A stretch of DNA of 64,000 bases from Paenibacillus taichungensis (lineage in GTDB: Bacteria; Bacillota; Bacilli; Paenibacillales; Paenibacillaceae): NCBI RefSeq assembly GCF_003287275.1, contig NZ_QEVW01000008.1:310001-374000 (forward strand), given 5' to 3'. Below, one piece after another: positions 54,172 to 62,995 of the stretch; position 1 is the first letter of the stretch, and every line of letters starts with the position of its first letter. Made by a program: the position numbers and the translations under genes. The notes beneath the pieces are model-generated. The model saw only the letters and a program-made list of their open reading frames with translations. It made no database searches and was not told the origin of the DNA.

Positions 54172-54543
54172 TTAGATTAATCGGTAGCCGGGAGGAAGCT
54201 CTCCGGTTCTTCTAATTTCGCGAATCTGTGCCAGTGTTAACCGCTGATTGGAAGCAATGAGAGACTCCACATCACCTCTGCGCAAGAAGTCATCCAGTTC
54301 ACGAATGATTCGATTTCCCCGCAATACAACGAAATTGTCACGAAAACGTGAACGATCAAATAACACAAGTGTGGCGTTTGGATTGGTTGAGAAAAATTTC
54401 AGACTTTCGATCCCTGTCAGAACAGCATCAAGATCGGCGATTCCGAGGTTGCCGCGATATACTCTTCGAAGCCCTCTGAAATTCTCCTCACTGTACACGG
54501 TAAGACGGGGATACGTCTGAGAAATAGAGACCTGTTTATCCAT
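54172..54543 (-). CDS. Beta/gamma-crystallin-like small protein
   Basis: A 123-aa soluble protein. The Greek-key signature [Y/F/W]xxxx[Y/F]xG is met exactly by YSEENFRG near residue 18, and a second related motif (FDRSRFRDN) occurs about 45 residues later; the strands LTVY, LRRVYRG, GIESLKFFS, ATLVLFD, NFVVLRGN and VESLIAS fit a two-motif crystallin domain. The C-terminal 25 residues form a charged helix (QIREIRRTG). Some microbial members bind calcium, which is notable beside a calcium-type ATPase, but the usual binding motif is not clear here. No signal peptide. AGGAGG precedes the ATG. Confidence 0.6.
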   Translation of the reverse strand: MDKQVSISQTYPRLTVYSEENFRGLRRVYRGNLGIADLDAVLTGIESLKFFSTNPNATLVLFDRSRFRDNFVVLRGNRIIRELDDFLRRGDVESLIASNQRLTLAQIREIRRTGELPPGYRLI

Positions 54544-54772
54544 GGGTCATTCCTCCTCTGCTGTTAGACAAACTGTCTGTATGACAGATTGTGATATACC
54601 ATATGTTGAACAGCAGGTAATGGCTTGGACAATAGTCTTGGAGAGATGAAGTTCATAGATGATATAAATAGTGCTTGATGGAAAAGCATTACGGTGAATT
54701 CCATTCCAGTATACAATGCAGGAATGGAAAGAATTTAAACATATAAACCATCAAGAAAGGGGTGGCATACAT

Positions 54773-56383
54773 ATGCCCAACAACATAGAGTGGATGGCTC
54801 AATGGAAGTCAACTAAGCCACTGACAGACCAATGGATGACTGCGGGAAAGCTGATTCACTTTCCTAGTCATGCTTTACTACTCATCCTCGATGGGAGTGC
54901 GAACTGGAATATTAATGGTCATAGGGTTCCGATATCTTATGGTGAGTTAATTGCTGTGCAAGAAAACTCTGTGATCGAAGTGATTGAAGTTGGTAATCTG
55001 GATTTGGCCGGATGGCATGTTCAGTTCGATACATATGCGATGTTTCCAGACCGAGGTGAAGTGGAGAAATATGATTGGCATGTACCGTCAGGAGAGACAT
55101 ATCAAAAAGTGAAATTAACCGGTGGCACACTGGCGAGTCTCAGCGAACATTGGAGTGAGAAAGGTTCTCCTGATCCAAATGCCATCCGGGTTAGAAATCA
55201 GCATCTGGTGTATGAACTTTTGCAACATGTATACCGTGAGTTGTCGGAAGAGGGGCCAAACGTGGAACGAAGCATTATCCGCTCTGTGGAATACATGCAG
55301 CAACATTATGAACAGGTCATCTCCCGAAAGCAATTGTCTGAGGTCGCAGGCATCAGTCCTTGGTATTATTCCCGCAAATTCAGTGAGCGTTATGGAAAGC
55401 CGCCTCTGGATTATCTGGCTCAATACAGGATCTATCGTGCTCAAGAGGAGCTGTTATTAACAACGGCTACATCTCAGGACATTGCCAAAAAGACCGGATT
55501 TGAGGATGCCCATTATTTCAGTCGTCGTTTCAAACAGTTAACGGGTGTTTCCCCGAGAAATTATGCACACACGCTACCCCAGCGTAAAATCATATGTCTT
55601 TCACCGCTTTGTGCGGAGGTGTTGATTCACTTGGGTATTATTCCGCATGCCGTTGTGGTAACTCCCTTGCTATTGCCTGAACATCAACATGAACTATTTG
55701 AAACGCATCAGGTGAAGATGTTAAAAGTCTCCCAATATGAGCTGGATGTGGAACTGATGCGGCAGGTTGAGCCCGAATGGATTGTGGGAAATTGTTGGAC
55801 AGAAGAGATCAAGCAAAGGCTGCGCACAATCGCACCCATCATAACTGGTTTGAATAACGATGTGGAGGCTCTGCTCCATCAACTGGCTAGTTTGTTTCAG
55901 CGAGAAGATACAGCCCATAAACTTCATATGCAGATGAAATTGGAAGTAAACGCAGCACAGCAGCAACTGCAGCATTTTGTCCAATCTTCCTCTACCGTGA
56001 TGGTGCTGAGGGTAGAACCGTTTGGTTATCGATATTTGGGTGGTCATTCTAGTGGGGTATCCCATTTACTGTACGAACAGCTCCGTTTAACTTTGCCAAA
56101 GCCGCTGCAATCAGGGGAGGTGTGGTTTAATCCTTGCTCACTCGACTTGTTAGTCAAAGCCAATCCCGATTACCTGTTTGTGGAGAAACGAGTCATGCAG
56201 CACTTTAGTGCTGAAGAAAATATGAACAAGTTAGTGGAGAGCACTCAATGGAATGACTTGAAGGCTGTAAAAAACAACAGGGTATTTCTTGTGGATACTC
56301 GCCTGTGGGTGGATGGCCGCGGAATTATTGGAAACCAAATGATTTTGAATCAAATTGTGAATAGCCTCGTCACCAATGTCTGA
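54773..56383 (+). CDS. Btr-like AraC regulator with C-terminal siderophore-binding domain
   Basis: A 536-aa regulator. Residues about 1-150 form a cupin-type sensor. Residues 165-265 hold the AraC HTH pair (SRKQLSEVAGISPWYYSRKFSERYGKPPLDYLAQYRIYRAQEELL, then IAKKTGFEDAHYFSRRFKQLTGVSPRNY). From 275 on lies a FecB-type siderophore-binding domain without a signal peptide. This matches Bacillus Btr, which activates siderophore uptake genes when loaded with siderophore. ATG 54773 has AGGGGTGG upstream; the frame extends to 54716 without one. It lies directly upstream of a Fur-boxed uptake gene. Confidence 0.92.
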   Translation: MPNNIEWMAQWKSTKPLTDQWMTAGKLIHFPSHALLLILDGSANWNINGHRVPISYGELIAVQENSVIEVIEVGNLDLAGWHVQFDTYAMFPDRGEVEKYDWHVPSGETYQKVKLTGGTLASLSEHWSEKGSPDPNAIRVRNQHLVYELLQHVYRELSEEGPNVERSIIRSVEYMQQHYEQVISRKQLSEVAGISPWYYSRKFSERYGKPPLDYLAQYRIYRAQEELLLTTATSQDIAKKTGFEDAHYFSRRFKQLTGVSPRNYAHTLPQRKIICLSPLCAEVLIHLGIIPHAVVVTPLLLPEHQHELFETHQVKMLKVSQYELDVELMRQVEPEWIVGNCWTEEIKQRLRTIAPIITGLNNDVEALLHQLASLFQREDTAHKLHMQMKLEVNAAQQQLQHFVQSSSTVMVLRVEPFGYRYLGGHSSGVSHLLYEQLRLTLPKPLQSGEVWFNPCSLDLLVKANPDYLFVEKRVMQHFSAEENMNKLVESTQWNDLKAVKNNRVFLVDTRLWVDGRGIIGNQMILNQIVNSLVTNV

Positions 56384-56452
56384 TAGAGCACAATAATCCA
56401 ACTGAATACGCACCATCTCCTATGGAAGGATCTCTTCCTATTTGCTAGTATT

Positions 56453-56467
56453 TGATAATAATTATCA
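56453..56467. promoter_or_regulatory. Perfect Fur box upstream of the siderophore-binding lipoprotein
   Basis: TGATAATAATTATCA equals the 7-1-7 Fur consensus at every position and is extended by a further ATTATCA-like half on the right. It lies 31 bp before the lipoprotein start, over the expected promoter. Confidence 0.9.
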
Positions 56468-56497
56468 TTATCAATATACATAAGGGGCGAGTAGATC

Positions 56498-57472
56498 ATG
56501 TCACGAAGGTTTAAAGGTTTAGGAATGGTGCTGTTGGCGCTAAATTTGGTGCTTTCCGCCTGTTCCGGTACTTCTAATCAGGAAGTGGAAGCTTCAGCAA
56601 TAATGGCAGGGGAAAATGAAACGAAGGTTGTTCGGGATCAGTTCGGAGAGGTGACGATCCCTACCAATCCTCAAAATATGCTTGTACTGGATTCCATCTA
56701 TGCCGAGTACTTGATTGAGATGGGCGTTACACCGCAGATGGTTATATTTGTTCCGGAGATTGAACCGGAATATCGTGCGTCTTATTTTGAGGAACAGGGG
56801 GTACAAATGATTGAAGCTGAACAATATCAATATAATTATGAACAATTGCTGACGTTGTCACCAGATATGATTGTTACCGCAGGCGTAGGCATGGAACAAG
56901 GCGTTTATGATGAACTATCCAAGATTGCTCCAACGGTGGCTTTGGATTCCAACAGTGAAATGCAGATTGCCATGCCGAAGCTGGCTGCTGTCTTTGACAA
57001 GACAGAGGAATCTGCCAAAGTGCTGGCTGAATTTGATGAGAAGGCGAAGCAGGCACAGAAGAAAATTTCTCAAGCCATCGGTGACAAAACAGTGCTTGTT
57101 CTTCGAGTGGAACACAATCGTTACCGTTTTATGGGTCCCAAAGGAGGCAGCAGCAGCGTCTTTTTCTATGATACTTTGGGTCTTAACAGCCCCGAGGTGA
57201 TCAAAGACTCTACAGATTGGTTTAGCCAGTTTTCCCTGGAATTTTTGCCGGAAATGAACCCGGATTATATTTTTCTAGAAGACAGGACGCTGAAAGGCTA
57301 TGATACGAAGGAATCCATGGACAATCTGAAAGAAAGCAAAGTGTGGGCGAGCTTGAACGCAGTGAAAGACAATCATGTCTTTCCGCTGAAAACGAGTGAT
57401 TTTGTAACAGGTGTGGGTCCTATTGGATCGGCCAAGCTGTTGGATTATGTCGTTGGAAAGTTGGTACCCTAG
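56498..57472 (+). CDS. Iron-siderophore ABC transporter substrate-binding lipoprotein
   Basis: A 324-aa lipoprotein (lipobox LSAC, Cys near 22) of the FecB/FepB-type binding proteins: PTNPQNMLVLDSIYAEYLIEMGV, LSPDMIVT, then the long helix and VLVLRVEHNRYRFMGPKGGSSSVFFYDTLG, and MNPDYIFLEDR. RBS AAGGGGCGAG. The C-terminal half is similar to the binding domain of the preceding Btr-like regulator, as expected if both bind the same ligand. No FecCD permease or ATPase gene is near, so it must use a transporter encoded elsewhere. Confidence 0.92.
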   Translation: MSRRFKGLGMVLLALNLVLSACSGTSNQEVEASAIMAGENETKVVRDQFGEVTIPTNPQNMLVLDSIYAEYLIEMGVTPQMVIFVPEIEPEYRASYFEEQGVQMIEAEQYQYNYEQLLTLSPDMIVTAGVGMEQGVYDELSKIAPTVALDSNSEMQIAMPKLAAVFDKTEESAKVLAEFDEKAKQAQKKISQAIGDKTVLVLRVEHNRYRFMGPKGGSSSVFFYDTLGLNSPEVIKDSTDWFSQFSLEFLPEMNPDYIFLEDRTLKGYDTKESMDNLKESKVWASLNAVKDNHVFPLKTSDFVTGVGPIGSAKLLDYVVGKLVP

Positions 57473-58510
57473 ATGAATACTGGAGCGGAGCAGCAATTGG
57501 ACATTTACGATATAACGATTGTTGGTGGCGGACCTGCAGGAATGTATGCTGCATTTTACAGCGGGATGAGAGCCATGCGTACCAAAATCATTGAAGCCAA
57601 AGAGGAATTGGGCGGGTTTATGCGTACGTACCCGGAGAAGCTGATCTGGGATGTAGGTGGAGTTGATCCGATTCGTTGTGAGAAATTGATCGATTCCCTG
57701 GAAAGACAGGCAAGAACCTTCGATCCAACTATTGTATTCGGCCAGGAAATTGCTCAGATGGAACGACGCCATGATCAAGTGTTTGTACTCACCTCAAAGA
57801 CAGGGGAACGTCACTACACGCGAACGATCTTGTTATGTGCAGGCAGAGGCATGACGCAGGTTCAAAAGCTGGATATTGAAGGCGCAAATCGGTACGAGCT
57901 GACGAATCTACACTATACCATTACGGATCTGTCCAGATTCAAGGATAAACGTGTGTTAATCTCGGGAGGCGGAGATTCCGCAATAGATTGGGCGAATGAA
58001 ATGGAGAGATTGGCGCGGGAGGTCATTGTAGTGCACAGACGACAGGAGTTTACGGCACATGAACTGCCAGTTGCCCAGATGAAAGCTTTTGCCCAAGTCT
58101 TAACCCCTTACAGCATCTCTCGCTTATATGGTACAGGAGACAAAATAGGTCGTGTTGAACTCGCCCATGTAGACAATGGTGACATCCTGCCGATTGAAGT
58201 GGATGAAGTGATTGTAAGTCATGGATACGATCGTGATTTTGGTAACCTGGTCCATTGGGGACTGGAACGTGAAGATTACGGTATCTCGGTTGATCAGCGA
58301 ATGTGCACAAGTCAGCCGGGAATATTCGGAGCAGGTGATTTCATTACCTATGGAAGCAAAGTCCGTCTTATTGCTGGTGCATTTAATGATGCTGTACTCG
58401 CAGTAAACAGCGCTAAACTCTATCTGGAGCCAGCCGCCTCAGATATGGCAGGGGTATCGTCCCATAATGCAAGGTTCTTTGAGAAAAACAAAGCCATATC
58501 TACCCTGTAA
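57473..58510 (+). CDS. Ferredoxin-NADP(+) reductase type 2-like flavoprotein (IruO-like siderophore reductase candidate)
   Basis: A 345-aa FAD- and NADPH-binding oxidoreductase. FAD site IVGGGPAGMYAAFYSGMR at the N-terminus, NADPH site LISGGGDSAIDWANEME near residue 165, and FAD-closing FGAGDFITYG near 285. The thioredoxin-reductase CxxC pair is absent, so this is the FNR type 2/YumC-like group. The ATG directly follows the stop of the binding-protein gene, implying translational coupling. In Staphylococcus a member of this group, IruO, releases iron from siderophores; the Fur box and gene order suggest the same here. Confidence 0.85.
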   Translation: MNTGAEQQLDIYDITIVGGGPAGMYAAFYSGMRAMRTKIIEAKEELGGFMRTYPEKLIWDVGGVDPIRCEKLIDSLERQARTFDPTIVFGQEIAQMERRHDQVFVLTSKTGERHYTRTILLCAGRGMTQVQKLDIEGANRYELTNLHYTITDLSRFKDKRVLISGGGDSAIDWANEMERLAREVIVVHRRQEFTAHELPVAQMKAFAQVLTPYSISRLYGTGDKIGRVELAHVDNGDILPIEVDEVIVSHGYDRDFGNLVHWGLEREDYGISVDQRMCTSQPGIFGAGDFITYGSKVRLIAGAFNDAVLAVNSAKLYLEPAASDMAGVSSHNARFFEKNKAISTL

Positions 58511-58539
58511 AGTAGCATGTGTAGAATGTAAAATAATAT

Positions 58540-58589
58540 AAAAAGCCCGACCCGTGTTGAGAATTCTCGAACATGGTTGGGCTTTTTTT
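58540..58589. terminator. Bidirectional terminator
   Basis: AAAAAGCCC-A-CC-TGTT-GA pairs with TC-AACA-GG-T-GGGCTTTTTTT, between the reductase and the convergent MerR gene. Confidence 0.85.
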
Positions 58590-58620
58590 ATTAAAACTTT
58601 CATGCTCAACTAACCATAAG

Positions 58621-59334
58621 TTAATCCTGTGGTTCCTGATGTAATTCAATATATGTCATAAGTTCCTTCACTCCTGCAAATTGCAGGGTTAGTTGACTAT
58701 TAAGCTTTTGCAAGGCTAGTTGAAAGGCTTTATTAATCTGTGTATAATCCTGCGTGCCGACAGTGTTCAGAAGCTCTTTCATATGTTCAATGTAGTAGAC
58801 GGATTTTCTTAAACTGCTGATGACCAATATCTTTCTTAATTCGGCTCGGGTATACATTCGATAACCGTTGTCAGGGTCTCTTTCCGAGCAAATCAAGCCT
58901 TCGGTTTCCCAATGTCTGATAGCAGAAGTGTTGACCCCGGCTGCTTCGGCAGCTTTTCCAATCGTCATGGTATCCAGCGTTCCACCCTTTATATCGTTAG
59001 CAAAATCCACCTGTTGCACCATGTTCCAAATGTCTTCCATTCGTTGCTTCTCCAGTTGGCTATTGTACAGCTGCTGGTTTATAAGCCAGAGGGCATCCAT
59101 CGCATTGCCCTGTTTTACTTTTCTCATAACTTCGTATACAACGGGAATCTCGTACCCTTTCAATAATAAACGAATGGCAACAAACGCCTGAAGATGAACA
59201 GGGGTATAGTACCTGTGATTGCTGGCGGTCCGTGGAACGTCAGGAATAAGGTTCTCCTTTTCATACCGTCGAAGTGTAGTTGTACTTATATCCAGCCTTG
59301 TGGCAATCTGCCCAGGTGTATATGCTCGGTTCAT
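58621..59334 (-). CDS. MerR-family regulator with two HTH domains
   Basis: A 237-aa DNA-binding protein with two MerR-type winged helices in one chain. The first (residues 3-70) reads YTPGQIATRLDISTTTLRRYEKENLIPDVPRTASNHRYYTPVHLQAF; the second (about 125-190) reads TIGKAAEAAGVNTSAIRHWETEGLICSERDPDNGYRMYTRAELRKI. Ordinary MerR proteins have one and dimerise by a coiled coil. No cysteine metal site is seen. ATG 59334 has AGGAGA 6 bp upstream. It is divergent from the alpha/beta hydrolase gene, a possible target. Confidence 0.88.
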   Translation of the reverse strand: MNRAYTPGQIATRLDISTTTLRRYEKENLIPDVPRTASNHRYYTPVHLQAFVAIRLLLKGYEIPVVYEVMRKVKQGNAMDALWLINQQLYNSQLEKQRMEDIWNMVQQVDFANDIKGGTLDTMTIGKAAEAAGVNTSAIRHWETEGLICSERDPDNGYRMYTRAELRKILVISSLRKSVYYIEHMKELLNTVGTQDYTQINKAFQLALQKLNSQLTLQFAGVKELMTYIELHQEPQD

Positions 59335-59487
59335 GCTTCTTCTCCTCATGCTTCAAGTAAAACCTTCAAGTGCTACACTAACATACATCGCGCCAAAGTC
59401 CATATTTTATCCACATTTTATAATGAAAACCGGAAGATTGCATCCATGTTATACACTGAGGGTATCAACAGTAAAGGACTGGTTTAA

Positions 59488-60378
59488 TTGCAGAAAATGA
59501 TTACATTGTTAAATGGCTCGCAGCTTGAAGTGGGTCTGACGGGAGCACAAGATCGTAGCGTCATTATGCTGCCCATAGCCAAAAAGTCCGTAACCGGACA
59601 AGAAGCCGAAACCCTAAAGTTATGGGGTGTTGATCCTGAATTGGGTGCAAAGTTTATCGACGGACTTTCCGATGAATATCAGATCCTGCATTTTGATTAT
59701 GAAGGCCACTATATGGCAGATCCCCATCCGGAACATTTTACGCCCGAATATATCGCTCAGGATTTGTTACGAATTGCAGATCAGATGAATGTGAATCGAT
59801 TTAGTTACTATGGATACTCTTGGCTGGCTCTCGTGGGGCTGCAGCTCGCCCTTCGGACTGACCGTATGGCAAGTCTCATTATGGGAGGATTCCCGCCATA
59901 CAAAGGGCCGTATGATGAAATGCGAGTAGTGACCACAAAGACTTATGAGGGAGCATTGAAACAGCATGAAGAATTGGGAGAAATACATTCAGCAGAAGCT
60001 CTAATGAAAGCAGAAGAATTGAGCCCGGATCAATTGGATTGGGACAACGTGGAATTAAAGATCGATCCGGCTCAAACAAAACAATTTGTGACCTTGTATC
60101 AAGGTTTAATTGATTTCGATGATCAACGTATTCATACTCAGCTGAATATGCCCAGATTGGCTTTTGCAGGAGAGAAAGATACGATTGTGTACGGTGAGAA
60201 ATTTGGCAGTGTGACGGTGGATATCGCTGGACGATTGCAAAAGCATAAACCCATTCTTGAGAACTTCGGCTGGACCGTCGAAATCATCAAGGGAGCGGAT
60301 ATGGATCACACCAAAGCGATGCAGCCCAGTACCGTTCTACCTATTATCCTTCCCTGGTTAAAAGCTCAGTTAAGCTGA
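59488..60378 (+). CDS. Alpha/beta hydrolase with atypical nucleophile elbow
   Basis: A 296-aa soluble alpha/beta-hydrolase-fold protein. The elbow reads YGYSWLALVGLQLA, with Leu where the usual GxSxG has Gly; a putative acid lies in FAGEKDTIVYG and a histidine in MDHTKAMQP. The start is TTG 59488, which has AAAGGA 9 bp before it; ATG 59497 is farther. Single gene divergent from the double-HTH MerR regulator. Substrate unknown; the altered elbow may indicate unusual activity or a binding role. Confidence 0.75.
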   Translation: MQKMITLLNGSQLEVGLTGAQDRSVIMLPIAKKSVTGQEAETLKLWGVDPELGAKFIDGLSDEYQILHFDYEGHYMADPHPEHFTPEYIAQDLLRIADQMNVNRFSYYGYSWLALVGLQLALRTDRMASLIMGGFPPYKGPYDEMRVVTTKTYEGALKQHEELGEIHSAEALMKAEELSPDQLDWDNVELKIDPAQTKQFVTLYQGLIDFDDQRIHTQLNMPRLAFAGEKDTIVYGEKFGSVTVDIAGRLQKHKPILENFGWTVEIIKGADMDHTKAMQPSTVLPIILPWLKAQLS

Positions 60379-60401
60379 GGATCGGCAAAAACAAGTTGAT
60401 A

Positions 60402-61169
60402 TTACTGTGTTACATCGTCTAAAGCTCTTTGTTTGCGCTGCTGATAATCCAGGATGGATTCGTATAACAATTGCTCGTTGAAATCCGGCCACATTACGTC
60501 CGTAAACCAGAGCTCGGAATAAGCGGCTTGCCATAATAGGAAATTGCTTAACCGTTTCTCCCCACTGGTTCGGATTAGCAGATCGGGGGCAGGATTGAGT
60601 CCGGTATACAAAAACTTTTCGAATTCCGCCTCGGAGATTTCCGAGGTTTCTTTTTCTTCATTGTTTTCTACGATGTATGTTTTGATCGCTTGCACAATAT
60701 CGTTTTTACCTCCATAATTCATCGCAAAATACACAGCCATCCCGCTGTTCGTTTGGGTTAGTTCCACCACTTTGCGCATCGCTTCCTGTGTTTCTTCTGG
60801 GAATTTTGAGATATCACCAATAAAATTAACTTTGATATTATTCTGATTCAGTTCCTGAACAGTTGTATCCTGTACAAATTCGACCACCAAACTAATGATG
60901 TAGTCGACCTCTTCCTTGGGCCTTTTCCAGTTTTCTGTAGAGAAGGCGTACAGCGTGAGTGAAGCAATCCCGTTTTTGTGGCACATGCTTATCGTTTCCC
61001 GCATCGTCTGCATTCCTGCATAGTGCCCAGCACTTCGAGGCAAGCCTCTTCTTGTCGCCCATCTTCCATTTCCATCCATCATAATTGCAATATGTTTAGG
61101 GACTAATCCGTTCCAGTCGATGGAATGGATAGTATTTGGTTTTTCTTTATGTACACGGTACCACTTCAA
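60402..61169 (-). CDS. uppS: Isoprenyl (undecaprenyl) diphosphate synthase, solitary copy
   Basis: A 255-aa cis-prenyltransferase that elongates farnesyl diphosphate with isopentenyl diphosphate. Motifs: HIAIMMDGNGRWA with the catalytic Asp, RSAGHYAGMQTM, LTLYAFSTENWKRPKEEV, RTSGEKRLSNFLLWQAAYSELWF and WPDF. Start TTG 61169 with CAGGAGG 8 bp upstream. The essential uppS of Firmicutes normally lies between frr and cdsA; none of those genes is here, so this is probably a second copy with a special role. A Lys/Glu-rich insertion (about 170-185) differs from typical proteins. Confidence 0.92.
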   Translation of the reverse strand: MKWYRVHKEKPNTIHSIDWNGLVPKHIAIMMDGNGRWATRRGLPRSAGHYAGMQTMRETISMCHKNGIASLTLYAFSTENWKRPKEEVDYIISLVVEFVQDTTVQELNQNNIKVNFIGDISKFPEETQEAMRKVVELTQTNSGMAVYFAMNYGGKNDIVQAIKTYIVENNEEKETSEISEAEFEKFLYTGLNPAPDLLIRTSGEKRLSNFLLWQAAYSELWFTDVMWPDFNEQLLYESILDYQQRKQRALDDVTQ

Positions 61170-61528
61170 TTGAAATTCCTCCTGCTCAAGCTAGAATAAG
61201 TTAGGAACGTATAATGGATTCAAATGTTTAAAGTGATTTCCATAATTTATGATTATTATATAGGATTGCACAGGGACAAGCCATGATAGGTTTACAATGT
61301 CACCAAGAAGCAGCAGGATCACCTTGATGTTAAAACAACAAATAACCCTGCATCTGTGGGATTACTTACAGGGAATGAACAAAGCTGCACCCAACTATCG
61401 GTTATCCTACAAAAACCTGCTCGTTTGCTGATTGAAAGAGCTTTCATTTCATCCGTATACTAAAGGTGTCAACAAGGTCGGATGTGTCTTGAATGGCATC
61501 CATCTTTATTTGGAAAGGGTGATTGGAC
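61170..61528. other. Intergenic region between uppS and the SDR gene
   Basis: About 359 bp. It holds the AT-rich leader of uppS on the left and the SDR leader on the right, with a cre-like palindrome at 61433-61446. I see no stable RNA, repeat or convincing gene. Confidence 0.6.
61433..61446. promoter_or_regulatory. cre-like palindrome upstream of the SDR gene
   Basis: TGAAAGAGCTTTCA is a 6-2-6 inverted repeat matching the cre consensus at 13 of 14 positions; the mismatch is the central C of the CG core, which weakens the case. Confidence 0.25.
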
Positions 61529-62299
61529 ATGGGAAGATTAACTGGAAAAGTTGCAATTATAACTGGAGCGGCAAGCGGTATGGGATTGGCTGGGGCTCAA
61601 TTGTTTGCCAGAGAAGGAGCAAAGGTAGTGGCTACCGATGTAGCGATTGACGCTTTGCAGGAACAAGTGAAACAGATCGTAGCTGACGGCGGCGAAGCGA
61701 TTGCATTAAAGCTGGATGTATCCAGTCCGGAATCATGGAATGCAGTTGTGGAAGAAACCGTCGCAAACTATGGCAAAATTGATATTCTGGTCAACAATGC
61801 CGGCATTCACATTGCCAAAGGCATTCTGGAAGCAGAATTGGAAGATTGGGACAAGGTCATGTCCATTAACGGTACTGGTGTATGGCTGGGAATGAAGGCG
61901 GTTATCCCTTATATGCAGCAAAATGGACAAGGCTCCATCGTAAATACGTCCTCCATCGCTGCCATCATTGGGGGAATCGCCGATGCCCAGGGCGCAGCAT
62001 ACAGTGCTTCCAAGGGATCTGTGCGTTCACTGACCAAACATGGTGCACAGTGGTTCGCCAAAGATAACATTCGTGTGAACTCTGTACATCCAGGGGCTGT
62101 GTTTACCGGCATGGTGGAAAAAGCGGGCATCAAGTCCCAAGTGGAGATGGGAGAGCATTACAAAAATCTAGCCCCACTGCCTCCGCATGCCGGAGAGTCC
62201 ATGGATATCGCCTATGCTTACTTGTTCTTAGCTTCTGATGAATCCAAATTCATCACGGGTGTAGAGCTGCCAGTGGATGGTGGCTGGATCAGCAACTAA
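61529..62299 (+). CDS. Short-chain dehydrogenase/reductase (classical SDR)
   Basis: A 256-aa NAD(P)-dependent oxidoreductase. Cofactor motif TGAASGMGLAGAQLFAREGA; NNAGIH; catalytic Ser in NTSSIAAIIGG, with YSASK giving the Tyr and Lys; C-terminal ELPVDGGWISN. An acidic residue after the second strand (VVATDVA) suggests NAD preference. ATG 61529 has AAGGGTG 7 bp upstream; TTG 61523 is too close. Annotated names such as 3-oxoacyl-ACP or glucose dehydrogenase are possible, but the substrate is not determined. Convergent with the TetR gene. Confidence 0.9.
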   Translation: MGRLTGKVAIITGAASGMGLAGAQLFAREGAKVVATDVAIDALQEQVKQIVADGGEAIALKLDVSSPESWNAVVEETVANYGKIDILVNNAGIHIAKGILEAELEDWDKVMSINGTGVWLGMKAVIPYMQQNGQGSIVNTSSIAAIIGGIADAQGAAYSASKGSVRSLTKHGAQWFAKDNIRVNSVHPGAVFTGMVEKAGIKSQVEMGEHYKNLAPLPPHAGESMDIAYAYLFLASDESKFITGVELPVDGGWISN

Positions 62300-62338
62300 C
62301 AGCAGATTGATGGAAGCATTCAAAGAGGTACTGGTTTC

Positions 62339-62995
62339 TCAGTTGTCATGAGAGACGGTGCCTCTTTCCATTTCATCCAATGATGGATTCAGATTCGAAC
62401 GGTAAACTTCATTGGAGCGATTCATGCGTGTAAATTCCAGTAGCTGCTCCGCCATATAGGAGGCACTGTATTTGAAATTGCTTTGCACCCATCCTGTAAT
62501 CAAACCAAGAACTGCATTGGCCTGATAACAGGCAAGAAGTTCCTTGTTCACTCGGGGGTCTGGCGACATATCGGTTACATCCTCCAGATACAGAGTTTTG
62601 AGCGTTTCATAGAGTGTATCCCGAAAACCCGAGAGCGTGTTTGTGTTCACCAGCAAGGCATAGAAGGTGGCATGGCCAAGAACATGGTCGAAAATTTTGA
62701 TCGCTGAAGCGTTCAGGTCCATGATTCCGAAATCCTGGTAGTGCTGGTAAGGAGCACGGTAGGCGAAGATCAGATCTGCCATCACGTCTTTCAAAATTTC
62801 ATTGAGCAAGTCTTCTCTATATACATAATGTTTGTAAAAGGTACTGCGATTCACATCGGCCAATTTCACGATATCGGTAATGGTAATACTCTCGAATGGC
62901 TTGCGCGACATCCATTCTAACAATGAGGCTTTCAGGGCCTGTTTGGATCTGTGGACTCTGCGATCCATGTCGGGTATAGATAGGGATTTATGCAT
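62339..62995 (-). CDS. TetR/AcrR-family regulator
   Basis: A 218-aa regulator with the TetR HTH IDI-type segment (ALKASLLEWMSRKPFESITITDIVKLADVNRSTFYKHYVYREDLLNEIL) and a helical C-terminal domain of the TetR_C_7-like type (LACYQANAVLGLITGWVQSNFKYSASYMAEQLLEF). ATG 62995 has AAAGGAGG 9 bp upstream; the frame extends to 63052 without one. It is convergent with the SDR gene and divergent from the CueP-like gene; either could be its target. Confidence 0.88.
   Translation of the reverse strand: MHKSLSIPDMDRRVHRSKQALKASLLEWMSRKPFESITITDIVKLADVNRSTFYKHYVYREDLLNEILKDVMADLIFAYRAPYQHYQDFGIMDLNASAIKIFDHVLGHATFYALLVNTNTLSGFRDTLYETLKTLYLEDVTDMSPDPRVNKELLACYQANAVLGLITGWVQSNFKYSASYMAEQLLEFTRMNRSNEVYRSNLNPSLDEMERGTVSHDN

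Noticed and set aside
61432..61650. Plus-strand frame of 72 codons overlapping the SDR start
   Set aside because: Overlaps the SDR gene in another frame and encodes a low-plausibility peptide.
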